Of a stretch of 26,462 nt of DNA, positions 16,879-25,344 are shown in pieces. Location of the stretch: the NCBI GenBank assembly GCA_900553675.1, contig USEH01000006.1:1-26462 (forward strand). Direction: 5' to 3'. The translations under genes and the position numbers were made by a program. Numbering within the stretch: position 1 is the stretch's first letter; every line of letters begins with the position of its first letter. This stretch comes from an uncultured Ruminococcus sp. GTDB taxonomy: Bacteria; Bacillota; Clostridia; Oscillospirales; Ruminococcaceae. The notes beneath the pieces were generated by a model. It had not been told where the DNA came from, made no database searches, and saw only the letters and a list, made by a program, of their open reading frames with translations.

Positions 16879-16907
16879 TTGCAATTGTAAGAGAAAAATG
16901 CTATTAT
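16879..16907 (+). promoter_or_regulatory. Candidate extended -10 promoter of the repressor-ktr operon
   Basis: TTGCAA (16879-16884), 17-nt spacer ending TGC (extended -10), TATTAT (16902-16907). Shortly downstream lies a 10-bp palindrome TATACGTATA (16914-16923) of unknown meaning. CGGAGG lies about 9 nt before the ATG at 16954. Confidence 0.5.
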
Positions 16908-16953
16908 ACTGTATATACGTATAATTTTAATGGCAGTAACGGAGGTAAGATAA

Positions 16954-17331
16954 ATGCATTTGGCTGAGTCGGGTGAAATGTATCTCGAAACTATATATAT
17001 ACTTTCACATAAATTAGGTGCTGTCCGCTCTTTGGATGTCGCCGAGTATATGGGATTTTCAAAGCCAAGCGTCAGCAGGGCGGTGGGTCTTCTGAAAAGC
17101 GGTCTTTATATCACAATGGATAAGGACGGTCTATTAGAGCTGACTGACGCCGGACTGGAAATTGCTGAAAAAATCTACGAACGGCATACGGTTTTAACCG
17201 AGCTTTTGACAAGGCTCGGTGTAGACCCTGAAATCGCCGCGGAGGACGCCTGCAAGATGGAACACGATATCAGCGATGCTTCGTTTGAGGCTATCAAGAG
17301 ACATTTCAGGGAATATGGAGATAAAAAGTAA
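16954..17331 (+). CDS. DtxR-family iron-dependent repressor (short form)
   Basis: A 125-aa regulator with an N-terminal winged helix (recognition helix around SKPSVSRAVGLL, 36-48) and the metal-binding dimerisation domain, but no C-terminal SH3 domain, so it is MntR-sized. Ligand positions follow DtxR: Met9 (SGEMYLETIY), His78, and Cys100/Glu103/His104 in EDACKMEH, equivalent to DtxR Met10, His79, Cys102, Glu105, His106. MntR has Asp and Glu in place of Met and Cys, so Fe(II) is the likelier effector. It is divergent from the feo operon and close to its GTTAGC palindromes, the natural candidate binding sites. The stop falls 1 nt before the ktrB start, so it is co-transcribed with K+ uptake genes. 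Confidence 0.9.
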   Translation: MHLAESGEMYLETIYILSHKLGAVRSLDVAEYMGFSKPSVSRAVGLLKSGLYITMDKDGLLELTDAGLEIAEKIYERHTVLTELLTRLGVDPEIAAEDACKMEHDISDASFEAIKRHFREYGDKK

Positions 17332-17332
17332 T

Positions 17333-18751
17333 ATGCTGCTGTCATCATCTTTGCAGGGAGGTTCCGCTCCTGCACCGTTTTATGTGGTATTGGCAGCGGC
17401 TATTATCGGCGCGCTGGCATTTATAGCGGTAAAAGGAGTTAAGTACAGAGGTAAATCAAAGAGAACCCACAAGTTCATGTCTGCCGGACAGTTTATCGCG
17501 ATGGGCTTTGCGGGACTTATAGTTTTAGGCTCGATCCTTTTGTATCTGCCGATAACTCATAACGAGGGCGTTGAGGTAAGCTATCTCGAGTCGCTGTTTA
17601 CTTCGACAAGCGCCGTTTGCGTTACAGGACTGGTCGCCTTTGATACCGCAGATACATTTAACGTTTTTGGACAGGCTATAATAGCAATTCTTATACAGAT
17701 AGGCGGCTTAGGAATAGCTTCGCTGGGAATAGGCATTATGGCTCTGTCGGGCAGAAAAGTCAATATGCGAGACAGATATCTTGTAAAGGAAGCTTTAAAC
17801 TACAGCTCCTTTGATGGCATTACCGGTCTTGTAAGATGGGTTTTGCTGACAACTGTGTGCATAGAATCCGCCGGTGCAGTTGTAAGCTTTTTTGTGTTTA
17901 TCAGGGACTACAGCTTCTGGCAGGCGGTGTGGATGAGCATTTTTCATTCCATAGCGTCCTTTAACAATGCCGGCTTTGATATCATCGGCGGAGGCAGGGG
18001 ACTTTCGCCGTACACTCACGACCCACTTATGAATATCGTAACCGCTCTTCTGATAATTCTGGGCGGTATCGGCTTTTATGCAATCAAAGAGATAATCTCG
18101 AAAAAATCATTCAAAAAATTCACACTCAATACAAAGGTCGCGCTTACAACATCGGCGGTGCTGATTATAGTGGGTACTCTTCTGCTGAAAATTTCCGAGG
18201 AAATGTCGTGGCTCGGAGCGTTCTTTACGAGTGTTTCAACAAGAACCGCAGGATTTTCAACCTATGCCATGGGTGGATTGTCAAGCGCGGGAATATTCAT
18301 TGTTATTATTCTGATGTTTATAGGAGCGTCACCCGGATCGACCGGCGGCGGTGTCAAGACTACTACGTTTTTCGTGCTTATCAGCTCGGTTATCTCAATC
18401 ATGACAAATAAGGATATGGGAGCGTTCAAGCGCAAATTCAAGCAGGAGACGGTCTTCAAGGCGTTTCTGATATTCGTAACGTCTATTATCATCTGCCTTG
18501 TTTCAACCTATCTGCTCTGCCTTACAGAGCCTGATATCGAATTTCTGCCGCTGCTGTTTGAAGCGGTATCAGCATTCGGAACGGTCGGACTTTCCACCGG
18601 TATAACCGCCGGAATCTCCGCGGCAGGTAAGATAGTTTTAATACTAACGATGTTTATAGGAAGAATCGGACCGCTTACGGCAGTAACACTTCTTGCAATA
18701 AGCCCACCGCCAACAGTCAGCAGGGCGGAAGAAAATATTTCAGTCGGATAA
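17333..18751 (+). CDS. ktrB: KtrB/TrkH-type potassium channel-like transporter subunit
   Basis: A 472-aa membrane protein of the SKT family, moving K+ with Na+ or H+. Four pore loops carry the selectivity positions: TSTSAVCVTGL, SIASFNNAGFD, SVSTRTAGFST and AFGTVGLSTG. The glycine-rich PGSTGGGVKTTT, in the third repeat, is characteristic of KtrB. Three starts are possible; ATG at 17333 follows the repressor stop closely, with GGAG 12 nt upstream, while ATG at 17315 would overlap the repressor gene and has a Shine-Dalgarno too close. It works with the cytoplasmic regulator encoded next. Confidence 0.93.
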   Translation: MLLSSSLQGGSAPAPFYVVLAAAIIGALAFIAVKGVKYRGKSKRTHKFMSAGQFIAMGFAGLIVLGSILLYLPITHNEGVEVSYLESLFTSTSAVCVTGLVAFDTADTFNVFGQAIIAILIQIGGLGIASLGIGIMALSGRKVNMRDRYLVKEALNYSSFDGITGLVRWVLLTTVCIESAGAVVSFFVFIRDYSFWQAVWMSIFHSIASFNNAGFDIIGGGRGLSPYTHDPLMNIVTALLIILGGIGFYAIKEIISKKSFKKFTLNTKVALTTSAVLIIVGTLLLKISEEMSWLGAFFTSVSTRTAGFSTYAMGGLSSAGIFIVIILMFIGASPGSTGGGVKTTTFFVLISSVISIMTNKDMGAFKRKFKQETVFKAFLIFVTSIIICLVSTYLLCLTEPDIEFLPLLFEAVSAFGTVGLSTGITAGISAAGKIVLILTMFIGRIGPLTAVTLLAISPPPTVSRAEENISVG

Positions 18752-18770
18752 GGAAGGGGTAGTTTATCAT

Positions 18771-19442
18771 ATGAAAAAAACAAAAAGGAATAACAATACA
18801 ACATATGGCATAATCGGCTTGGGACGCTTTGGCTTTGCTCTTGCTCAGAGTCTTTCGGAAAACGGAGTGGAAATTGTTGTTCTGGACAGTGACCCTGACA
18901 GAACCAAAGCGGCGCTTGCTTTTACGGACAATGCTTTCACGGTTGCAGGACTTAGCAGAGAGATACTTATGGATTGTGGAATCAACAACTGCGACACCGT
19001 AATAATCTGCATTGGCGAGGCAATAGATACAAGCATTCTGACAACCTTAACTGTAATAGAGCTTGGCGTTAAAAAGGTAATAGCAAAGGCTTCAAGCCTC
19101 GAACACGGTGCCGTTCTTGAAAAGCTCGGTGCTGAGGTTGTTTATCCCGAAAGAGACAGAGCACTTATTCTCTCCAAAAAGCTCACATCCTCAAAGATTA
19201 TGGAATATATAACCGTCAGCGGAGAGGTTGACATAACCGAGATAGAGTTGCCCCAGATTCCGGAGGATATGACGGTTGTCAAATTCGGATTCCGCAACAA
19301 ATACGGTCTTAACCTTATTGCCATCAAGCATGACGACGTTGTAACAACCGATATCGGACCTAACACTCCTGTTGTAACCGGCGATACCGTTGTTGTATGC
19401 GGCAAGAGAAATAATATAACCAAATTTGAAGCAGATCTTTAA
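18771..19442 (+). CDS. ktrA: KtrA/TrkA-type potassium uptake regulatory subunit (RCK domain)
   Basis: A 223-aa cytoplasmic gating ring subunit. The RCK_N Rossmann domain begins YGIIGLGRFGFALA (nucleotide-binding GxGxxG) with an acidic VVLDSDPDR at the end of strand 2, as in ATP/ADP-sensing KtrA. The TrkA_C domain covers roughly residues 140-223. The length is standard. An AAGGGG Shine-Dalgarno lies about 11 nt before the ATG, 19 nt after ktrB. The pair forms a complete Ktr system; gating is by adenine nucleotide and possibly cyclic-di-AMP via TrkA_C, known for the family rather than shown here. Confidence 0.94.
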   Translation: MKKTKRNNNTTYGIIGLGRFGFALAQSLSENGVEIVVLDSDPDRTKAALAFTDNAFTVAGLSREILMDCGINNCDTVIICIGEAIDTSILTTLTVIELGVKKVIAKASSLEHGAVLEKLGAEVVYPERDRALILSKKLTSSKIMEYITVSGEVDITEIELPQIPEDMTVVKFGFRNKYGLNLIAIKHDDVVTTDIGPNTPVVTGDTVVVCGKRNNITKFEADL

Positions 19443-19460
19443 AGAGGTGCTTAGCTCTAT

Positions 19461-20660
19461 ATGAAAAGCCATAAAGGAACGATATACTGCTCGTATACCG
19501 GATACATAACTCAGGCAATAGTCAATATCTTTGCACCTCTGCTTTTTGTCACGTTCAACGAGGAATTCGGTATATCCTTTTCACAGATAACGCTGATAAC
19601 AACACTGAATTTCACAACCCAGCTTATTGTAGATTTGCTCAGCTCAAAGTTTGTGGATAAAATCGGCTACAGAGTATCTATAGTTTCAGCACATATTTTC
19701 TCAGCTCTCGGTCTTTTAGGCATGGCGTTTCTGCCGGGCATTCTGCCAAGTGCATATTCAGGACTGCTTATATCGGTCATTCTTTACGCAATAGGCGGCG
19801 GACTTATAGAGGTGCTTATCAGCCCGATAGTTGAAGCCTGTCCGAGCGACGATAAGGCTTCCGCTATGAGCCTTCTTCATTCATTTTACTGCTGGGGTTC
19901 TGTCGGAGTAATACTTTTGTCCACCGGCTTCTTTGCCGCGTTCGGAAGGGAACATTGGCGTATTTTAGCCTGCCTTTGGGCATTAATACCGATTGTAAAT
20001 GCATTTTGCTTTACACGCGTTCCGATAGCCTCACTGACCAAAGAAGGCGAGGGAATGAAGATAGGCGAGCTTTGCAAAACCAAGCTGTTCTGGGTGTTTG
20101 TAGTGCTGATGCTCTGCGCCGGAGCAAGCGAGCTTTCAATGAGCCAATGGGCTTCGGCTTTCGCCGAAAATGGTTTAAAGGTTTCAAAAACCATCGGCGA
20201 CCTTGCCGGTCCCTGCTTCTTTTCGGTGCTGATGGGTCTGGCAAGAGTGTTCTATGCTAAGTTCTCCGAAAAAATCAATCTTGTATCATTCATAATATTC
20301 AGCTCAGGGTTGTGCATAGCAGCTTATCTGATTACGGTTCTTTCTCCTGTACCGGTTCTTTCACTTATAGGCTGCGCTTTGTGCGGGCTTTCGGTGGGAA
20401 TAATGTGGCCCGGTGTGTTCTGCATAGCTTCGGCTAAGCTTCCAAAGGGCGGCACTGCAATGTTTGCGCTTTTGGCTCTCGCCGGAGATATGGGCTGCTC
20501 AAGTGGTCCGACTATTGTAGGGATGGTTTCTGGAGCTTGTTCTGATAACCTCAAGGCAGGTCTTGCGTGTGCGATAGTTTTTCCTGTGCTTATGATAATC
20601 TGCACCATGATGCTTGTAAGAATGAATCCGGAAAAGCAAAAAGCTTGCAAAGCTAAATAG
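19461..20660 (+). CDS. Major facilitator superfamily transporter
   Basis: A 399-aa integral membrane protein of MFS length, with about twelve hydrophobic segments and a central cytoplasmic loop near residues 190-210. The start of the protein (YTGYITQAIVNIFAPLLFV) and FVDKIGYR after helix 2 resemble the MFS DRxGRR-type loop. An acidic residue lies in an internal helix (GGGLIEVLISPIVEA). The sequence is closest in feel to the sugar-type FucP-like MFS group, but the substrate cannot be named. AAAGAGG lies 11 nt before the ATG and the gap after ktrA is 18 nt, so it is probably part of the same transcript. Confidence 0.82.
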   Translation: MKSHKGTIYCSYTGYITQAIVNIFAPLLFVTFNEEFGISFSQITLITTLNFTTQLIVDLLSSKFVDKIGYRVSIVSAHIFSALGLLGMAFLPGILPSAYSGLLISVILYAIGGGLIEVLISPIVEACPSDDKASAMSLLHSFYCWGSVGVILLSTGFFAAFGREHWRILACLWALIPIVNAFCFTRVPIASLTKEGEGMKIGELCKTKLFWVFVVLMLCAGASELSMSQWASAFAENGLKVSKTIGDLAGPCFFSVLMGLARVFYAKFSEKINLVSFIIFSSGLCIAAYLITVLSPVPVLSLIGCALCGLSVGIMWPGVFCIASAKLPKGGTAMFALLALAGDMGCSSGPTIVGMVSGACSDNLKAGLACAIVFPVLMIICTMMLVRMNPEKQKACKAK

Positions 20661-20685
20661 CTTTACACACGTTTTGGAGGAGCCA

Positions 20686-21432
20686 ATGACATACAAATAT
20701 ATGCTGACTGCCGCAATAAAACAGTCTGCAATAGAAATGAACTGCCGCGATGAGGACTTCTTCTCGAACGAGAACAAAATTACAGCTTCAAAAGCCGACT
20801 TGCGTGCAAGAAAATACTATAGCCAGCCGTTTTCCTGCAATTTTGTCTCATATGGCAATAACGTTGTGGCTTCGGCAAATGATGAGCTTATTGCCTCGAT
20901 TCGCGACTATATCGGATGCCGCGAATGGTATCACTGCTTTGAAACTCCTGCCGTCTGCGAGCTTAACGATATAATCCGTCCGCTGGGTTACAGCGTTAAA
21001 TATATGGGCGAGTACTTTCTGCCTGACCCGCAAAACATCCCTGATATAGAGTGTCAATACGAAACAAGACGCCTTGTTCATGATGATTTCAAAGAGCTTT
21101 ACCTTCCGCAGTGGAGCAACGCCCTGTGCGAAAAGCGTCCTCAACTGGATGTTATGGGCGTCGGAGCATACGACAACGGAGTGCTTATAGGCATGGCAGC
21201 CTGCTCTGCAGATTGTGAAAATATGTATCAGATAGGCGTAGATGTCCTGCCCCAATATCGCCGCATGGGAGTTGCAAGCGCGCTGACATCCCGACTTACT
21301 AAGGACATTCTTGTCGCAGGAAAGATTCCGTTTTACTGCGCAGCATGGTCGAATATTCGCTCTGTCAAAAACGCTTTAAGCTGTGGGTTCAAGCCGTCTT
21401 GGATAGAGCTTTCCGTGGCGAAAACCAATTAA
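20686..21432 (+). CDS. GNAT-family N-acetyltransferase
   Basis: A 248-aa protein whose C-terminal half is a GNAT fold. Motif A is VLPQYRRMGVASAL (187-200), the acetyl-CoA pyrophosphate loop, followed by NIRSVKNALSCGFKPSWIEL (223-242), the usual GNAT end. The N-terminal 120 residues form a less typical domain, so this is a two-part GNAT. The substrate is unknown. The ATG at 20686 is chosen because GGAGG lies just upstream; an in-frame TTG at 20674 would place that sequence inside the gene. It follows the MFS gene by 25 nt. Confidence 0.85.
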   Translation: MTYKYMLTAAIKQSAIEMNCRDEDFFSNENKITASKADLRARKYYSQPFSCNFVSYGNNVVASANDELIASIRDYIGCREWYHCFETPAVCELNDIIRPLGYSVKYMGEYFLPDPQNIPDIECQYETRRLVHDDFKELYLPQWSNALCEKRPQLDVMGVGAYDNGVLIGMAACSADCENMYQIGVDVLPQYRRMGVASALTSRLTKDILVAGKIPFYCAAWSNIRSVKNALSCGFKPSWIELSVAKTN

Positions 21433-21483
21433 TACGATCTGAAAGCAAGTAATATTGTCCGAGTGCCGAAAATATAATTTGGT

Positions 21484-22050
21484 ATGTTGACTATTGAATT
21501 TTTCGGTACAAACCTGAGCGTAACGTTCGGATTTTTGTTTCTTATCGCAGCTAACACTGCCGGCGGCGATATGCTGACGCTGTATTGTCTTGCTTTCTGC
21601 ATTATTCACGAGCTTGCGCACCTTGTCTGCATGAGACTTTTGTCTGTGGATGTTTCAGAAATAAAGCTATATGGCGGCGGAATCAAAATCTGCGGCAGAG
21701 GACTTTCAGTGCTTGACAAGTGCAGGCAACTAATTATTTACTGTTCGGGATGTGCGGCAAATCTTATATTGGCAGCTGTATTTTACCTCGCGGGAAGTAC
21801 ACTTTTCTGCACCGTAAATCTATGCCTGCTTATTCTGAATCTTATGCCGGTTTCGTATTTCGACGGAGGACAGGTGCTATCGCTTGTTTTTCCTGACAAA
21901 CGCAGACTGCGAGCGGCTCTTTCGGCGGCATCTGTCTGCATAATCGTCGGACTTGCTCTATTCGGAATATTTGTTTCAAAGGATACGGTATCGCTATCAG
22001 CTTTGATTACACTTGCGTTCATCATTCTTTCAGATTTACTGGATGTCTGA
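21484..22050 (+). CDS. M50-family intramembrane zinc metalloprotease (SpoIVFB-like)
   Basis: A 188-aa polytopic membrane protein. HELAH (42-46) supplies the zinc-binding histidines and catalytic Glu; NLMPVSYFDGGQ (119-130) supplies the third ligand Asp127 in the NxxPxxxxDGG motif of site-2 proteases. The size fits the SpoIVFB/YdiL-like short group, without a PDZ domain. Possible roles are sporulation pro-sigma processing or membrane-protein turnover; no SpoIVFA partner is seen nearby. The ribosome-binding site is poor (no GGAGG within 15 nt of the ATG), so the start is the weakest part of this call. It precedes the radical SAM gene, whose partner arrangement is common in Clostridia. Confidence 0.85.
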   Translation: MLTIEFFGTNLSVTFGFLFLIAANTAGGDMLTLYCLAFCIIHELAHLVCMRLLSVDVSEIKLYGGGIKICGRGLSVLDKCRQLIIYCSGCAANLILAAVFYLAGSTLFCTVNLCLLILNLMPVSYFDGGQVLSLVFPDKRRLRAALSAASVCIIVGLALFGIFVSKDTVSLSALITLAFIILSDLLDV

Positions 22051-22090
22051 TAGGAATTACAATATAAAGGATAAAAATCGAGGTATTAAA

Positions 22091-23944
22091 ATGGATTTAA
22101 AGGACAAAATCGAAAAGCTTGCGCTTCGATCAATGAAACCGTCGAGATATATCGGCGGCGAGGTTGGAAGCGTTGTTAAGGATAAATCAAAGGTAGATGT
22201 CCGCTTTGCTTTCTGCTTTCCGGATACCTACGAGGTCGGAATGAGCCACTTGGGAATGAAAATTCTTTACGGTCTGAAGAACGCAAGAGAGAATTTCTGG
22301 TGCGAGCGCGTGTTTGCTCCGGCCAAGGATTTTGAAAAGCTTATGCGCGAAAATGATATCCCGCTGTACGCTCTTGAAAGTCTTGACCCTGTAAAGGAGT
22401 TTGACTTTATAGGCTTTACTATGCAATACGAGCTGAGCTATACCAATGTTCTTAATATGCTCGATCTTGCAGGTCTCGAGGTAAAGGCGGCGGACAGAAA
22501 AGAATCCGATCCGATAGTTGTAGCGGGAGGACCGTGTGTATGCAATCCCGAACCACTTGCACTGTTTTTTGACTTGTTCATACTCGGCGAGGGCGAGGAA
22601 GTCAACCTTGAGCTTATGGATTTGTACAACGATATGAAGCATCAAGGCAAATCCAAGTCAGAATTTTTGCGTGCTGCCTGCCATATCGAGGGCATATATG
22701 TCCCTGAGTTTTATAATGTCGAATACAATTCCAACGGTACAATAAAAAGCATAACATCTGACGGCGACGCTCCCATGCCCATCAGGAAAAGAATTATCAA
22801 GGACTTTGACAAGGTATACTATCCCGATTATTTTGTTGTTCCGTTTACAGATATCGTTCACGACAGGGCGGTTGTGGAGGTGCTCAGAGGATGTATCCGT
22901 GGATGCAGATTCTGTCAAGCCGGATACATTTACAGACCATTCAGGGAAAAGAGCGTTGATACCATCGCCAAGGAGACAAAAGCTCTCTGTGAGCAGACCG
23001 GATATGAGGAAGTTTCGCTGTCCTCACTTTCAACGAGCGACCATCCTGAGATAGAAGAGCTGCTGTCAAAGCTTGTAGACTATACCGAGTCTGAAAAGGT
23101 CAGCCTTTCTCTACCGTCTTTAAGAGTGGATAATTTCAGTGAGGAGATGCTTGAAAAAATCAATCGTGTCAGAAAAACCGGACTTACCTTTGCCGCGGAG
23201 GCAGGAACCCAACGCCTGCGCGATGTCATCAACAAAAATATAACCGAGGATGAGATACTTTCCACCTGCAAAATAGCGTTCATCAGCGGATATCAGACGG
23301 TCAAGCTTTATTTCATGATGGGTCTGCCTACCGAGACCGACGAGGACATTCAGGGTATAGTAACCCTTGTAAGAAAGATATCAGACCTGTTTTATGAGAT
23401 CAATAGGGGAGTAAAGGGTAAATTTTTAAGCATTTCCGTCTCCTGCGCGACCTTTGTTCCCAAGCCGTTCACGCCGTTTGAGTTCGAGCCTCAGATAACC
23501 CGTGAGGAGGTAAAGCGCAGACAGGATATTCTCACTTCAAGCTTTAAATCAAAGCACATCCGCCTTTCATACCACGATTACAATGTAAGCATCCTTGAAG
23601 CAGCTCTGGCTCGCGGAGACAGGCGCGTGGGAGAAGTCATATATCAGGCATGGAAAAAGGGCTGCACCTTTGACAGCTGGGAGGAGCATTTTAAGTTTGA
23701 CAGCTGGCTCGAAGCTTTTGCACAGTGTGGTCTTGACCCTGAATTTTATGCCTGCCGCACACGAAGCTTTGAAGAGGTAAATCCATGGTCGCATCTCGAT
23801 TACTACATATCCAAACGCTTTTTGATTTCAGAAAATAAAAAGGCACACATGGCTGTTACAACTCCTAATTGCCGCGAGAAATGCTCCGGCTGCGGGGTCA
23901 AAAAGGAATGCGGAGGAACATACTGTGGTAAAGGATTATTATGA
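22091..23944 (+). CDS. B12-binding-type radical SAM protein (TIGR03960-like)
   Basis: A 617-aa protein with an N-terminal cobalamin-binding-like region (FCFPDTYEVGMSHLG; GGPCVCNPEPLALFFDLFILGEGEE). The radical SAM core has C268IRGC272RFC275 for the 4Fe-4S cluster. Downstream, FAAEAGTQRLR and YFMMGLPTETDEDI are typical radical SAM strands. The C-terminus has a second Cys cluster (CREKCSGCGVKKECGGTYCG), possibly another Fe-S or metal site. The family is uncharacterised, though it is found beside the DUF2344 gene encoded next. The start at 22091 has GAGG 8 nt upstream; an earlier in-frame ATG at 22013 would overlap the M50 gene. The stop TGA overlaps the next gene by 20 nt. Confidence 0.92.
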   Translation: MDLKDKIEKLALRSMKPSRYIGGEVGSVVKDKSKVDVRFAFCFPDTYEVGMSHLGMKILYGLKNARENFWCERVFAPAKDFEKLMRENDIPLYALESLDPVKEFDFIGFTMQYELSYTNVLNMLDLAGLEVKAADRKESDPIVVAGGPCVCNPEPLALFFDLFILGEGEEVNLELMDLYNDMKHQGKSKSEFLRAACHIEGIYVPEFYNVEYNSNGTIKSITSDGDAPMPIRKRIIKDFDKVYYPDYFVVPFTDIVHDRAVVEVLRGCIRGCRFCQAGYIYRPFREKSVDTIAKETKALCEQTGYEEVSLSSLSTSDHPEIEELLSKLVDYTESEKVSLSLPSLRVDNFSEEMLEKINRVRKTGLTFAAEAGTQRLRDVINKNITEDEILSTCKIAFISGYQTVKLYFMMGLPTETDEDIQGIVTLVRKISDLFYEINRGVKGKFLSISVSCATFVPKPFTPFEFEPQITREEVKRRQDILTSSFKSKHIRLSYHDYNVSILEAALARGDRRVGEVIYQAWKKGCTFDSWEEHFKFDSWLEAFAQCGLDPEFYACRTRSFEEVNPWSHLDYYISKRFLISENKKAHMAVTTPNCREKCSGCGVKKECGGTYCGKGLL

Positions 23945-24614
23945 CGTTCGGGCGGTCTTCAAAAAGACCGGCAGGGCGATATATATTTCGCATTTAGATT
24001 TGATGAGGGTTATGCAGCGCACCTTCAAGCGCGCTAAGCTGCCGGTATGGTTTACGAAGGGCTACAACCCGCATATATATCTTATGTTTGCTCTGCCGCT
24101 GTCTTTGGGAGTGTCAAGCGAATGTGAGCTTATGGATTTCGGAATAGACTTTTCTGCCGGAGAGCCTGACTATGAGGATATCAAAAAACGGCTGAATCAG
24201 GTGCTGCCCGCCGGACTTGAAATTGTAAAGCTTTATGAACCAAAAAATAAGCATACTGAAATTGGTTCCTGTGAATACGAGGTCAGCATATATTCCGAAA
24301 AAAGCCCGGAGGAGATACTGAAGCTTTACGATAGCTTTATTGCGCAGGACGGCATATATATCGAAAAACGTTGCAAGGTAAATATGCGGAAAACCATCGT
24401 TACCATAGATATAAAACCGGATATACTGCTTTTGGACAAGCACGCAGAAGCAGATTGCGCCTGTCTGAGCTTCCGACTTCCGGCTGGGATAAGTCATTCA
24501 CTAAATATAGTCTCGCTTACAAACGCTTTTGAAAGCTTCTGCGGTTTTGAATTTGACAAAACATATATAAAACGCACAAGAATACTCTCAATAAGCGGCG
24601 AGAATTTTACATAA
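23925..24614 (+). CDS. TIGR03936/DUF2344 radical-SAM-linked protein
   Basis: A 229-aa protein starting at GTG, with GGAGG 8 nt upstream inside the end of the radical SAM gene (20-nt overlap, so translational coupling). The conserved start VFKKTGRAIYISHLDLMRVMQRTFKRA and GYNPHIYLMFALPLSLGVSSECELMDF mark the TIGR03936 family. This family occurs beside, or fused to, TIGR03960 radical SAM proteins, and its biochemical role is unknown, possibly in tRNA or ribosome modification. In many Clostridia the pair is followed by an RNase G gene and rplU; here it is followed by rplS. Confidence 0.9.
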   Translation: MVKDYYDVRAVFKKTGRAIYISHLDLMRVMQRTFKRAKLPVWFTKGYNPHIYLMFALPLSLGVSSECELMDFGIDFSAGEPDYEDIKKRLNQVLPAGLEIVKLYEPKNKHTEIGSCEYEVSIYSEKSPEEILKLYDSFIAQDGIYIEKRCKVNMRKTIVTIDIKPDILLLDKHAEADCACLSFRLPAGISHSLNIVSLTNAFESFCGFEFDKTYIKRTRILSISGENFT

Positions 24615-24621
24615 TGTACTA

Positions 24622-24650
24622 TTGAAACCCACCTGAATTTGTGATATAAT
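24622..24650 (+). promoter_or_regulatory. Sigma-A promoter of rplS
   Basis: TTGAAA (24622-24627), 17-nt spacer, perfect TATAAT (24645-24650). It begins 8 nt after the DUF2344 stop. Transcription would begin near 24657, giving a leader of about 200 nt. Confidence 0.85.
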
Positions 24651-24656
24651 ATTAAA

Positions 24657-24859
24657 GCATTTGAGTTCCGTTATGTTCTCCGAGCATAATGGGGGTTAGT
24701 GCCTGTTCGTAAGAATTAGCATTAAAGCGGATAGTCCTCTGGCTTCGTTAAGCGGAAAGTTTTAATTTCATCTGTAATTCAAGCGATATTATGACGAAAT
24801 AAATGCAGCAATCCGATAGAAGCGTATGAATGTCTGAAAGAAATAGGAGGAGTTTTAAA
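24657..24859 (+). ncRNA. Long structured 5' leader of rplS, possible ribosomal-protein autoregulatory leader
   Basis: About 200 nt between the promoter and the rplS start. Visible pairings include CCGTTATG (24668-24675) with CATAATGG (24685-24692), an 8-bp stem with a G-U pair around a 9-nt loop. Another is TTAGTGC with GCATTAA near 24696-24725, and ATTAAA with TTTAAT enclosing a small GCTT-CGTT-AAGC hairpin. L19 leaders are known in Firmicutes (Rfam L19_leader), but they are short. Whether this one matches was not tested. No T-run terminator is seen within it, so control, if any, would be at translation. Confidence 0.45.
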
Positions 24860-25204
24860 GTGGACGCTTTAAAAATCATTGCAAACTCAAGTTTGAAAAA
24901 GGAAGTTCCCGAATTTTCTGTCGGTGATACCGTAAAGGTACACGTAAGAATTCAGGAAGGCGACAAGTCAAGAATCCAGGTCTTCGAGGGCACCGTTATT
25001 GCCAAGAAGCACGGCGGCGTAAGCGAAACCTTCACCGTCCGCAGAATCGCACACGGCTGTGCAGTCGAAAGAGTATTCCCTCTCCATTCTCCCGTTGTTG
25101 AGAAGGTTGAGGTTGTAAGACTTGCCAAGGTCAGACGCGCTAAGCTCTACTACCTCAGATCAAGAGTTGGTAAGGCAGCTAAGACTAAGGATGCCATCAA
25201 GTAA
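24860..25204 (+). CDS. rplS: 50S ribosomal protein L19
   Basis: A 114-aa ribosomal protein at the interface of the 30S and 50S subunits. Signature: [63 protein letters not shown], with the conserved basic end [18 protein letters not shown]. The start is GTG at 24860 with AGGAGG 9 nt upstream. An ATG ten codons earlier (24830) would add [10 protein letters not shown], which is not conserved and would lie over the Shine-Dalgarno. It sits with lepB and rbgA, as in other Firmicutes. Confidence 0.97.
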   Translation: MDALKIIANSSLKKEVPEFSVGDTVKVHVRIQEGDKSRIQVFEGTVIAKKHGGVSETFTVRRIAHGCAVERVFPLHSPVVEKVEVVRLAKVRRAKLYYLRSRVGKAAKTKDAIK

Positions 25205-25220
25205 ATTGGGTTTAATTGAA

Positions 25221-25256
25221 AAGAGAAGCTGTTTTCGCGGCTTCTCTTTTTTCTTT
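25221..25256 (+). terminator. Intrinsic terminator of rplS
   Basis: A 9-bp stem AAGAGAAGC/GCTTCTCTT (25221-25229 and 25240-25248) with a 10-nt loop, followed by TTTTTCTTTT. It begins about 16 nt after the stop codon, a textbook intrinsic terminator. Confidence 0.92.
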
Positions 25257-25266
25257 TCAAAACCTA

Positions 25267-25295
25267 TTGCATTTCAAGAAAAAATTTGGTACAAT
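25267..25295 (+). promoter_or_regulatory. Candidate sigma-A promoter of lepB-rbgA
   Basis: TTGCAT (25267-25272), 17-nt spacer, TACAAT (25290-25295). It lies after the rplS terminator, so lepB and rbgA appear to be uncoupled from rplS. The leader would be about 43 nt. Confidence 0.6.
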
Positions 25296-25344
25296 ATATT
25301 GAATTGTATTTTTTAAACTTAGTTATAAGGAGCATGATATAAGC

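Noticed and set aside
25333..25341. Two-codon ATG-ATA-TAA frame before lepB
   Set aside because: It directly follows the Shine-Dalgarno with no spacing, so ribosomes are unlikely to start there; the ATG at 25345 fits the protein.
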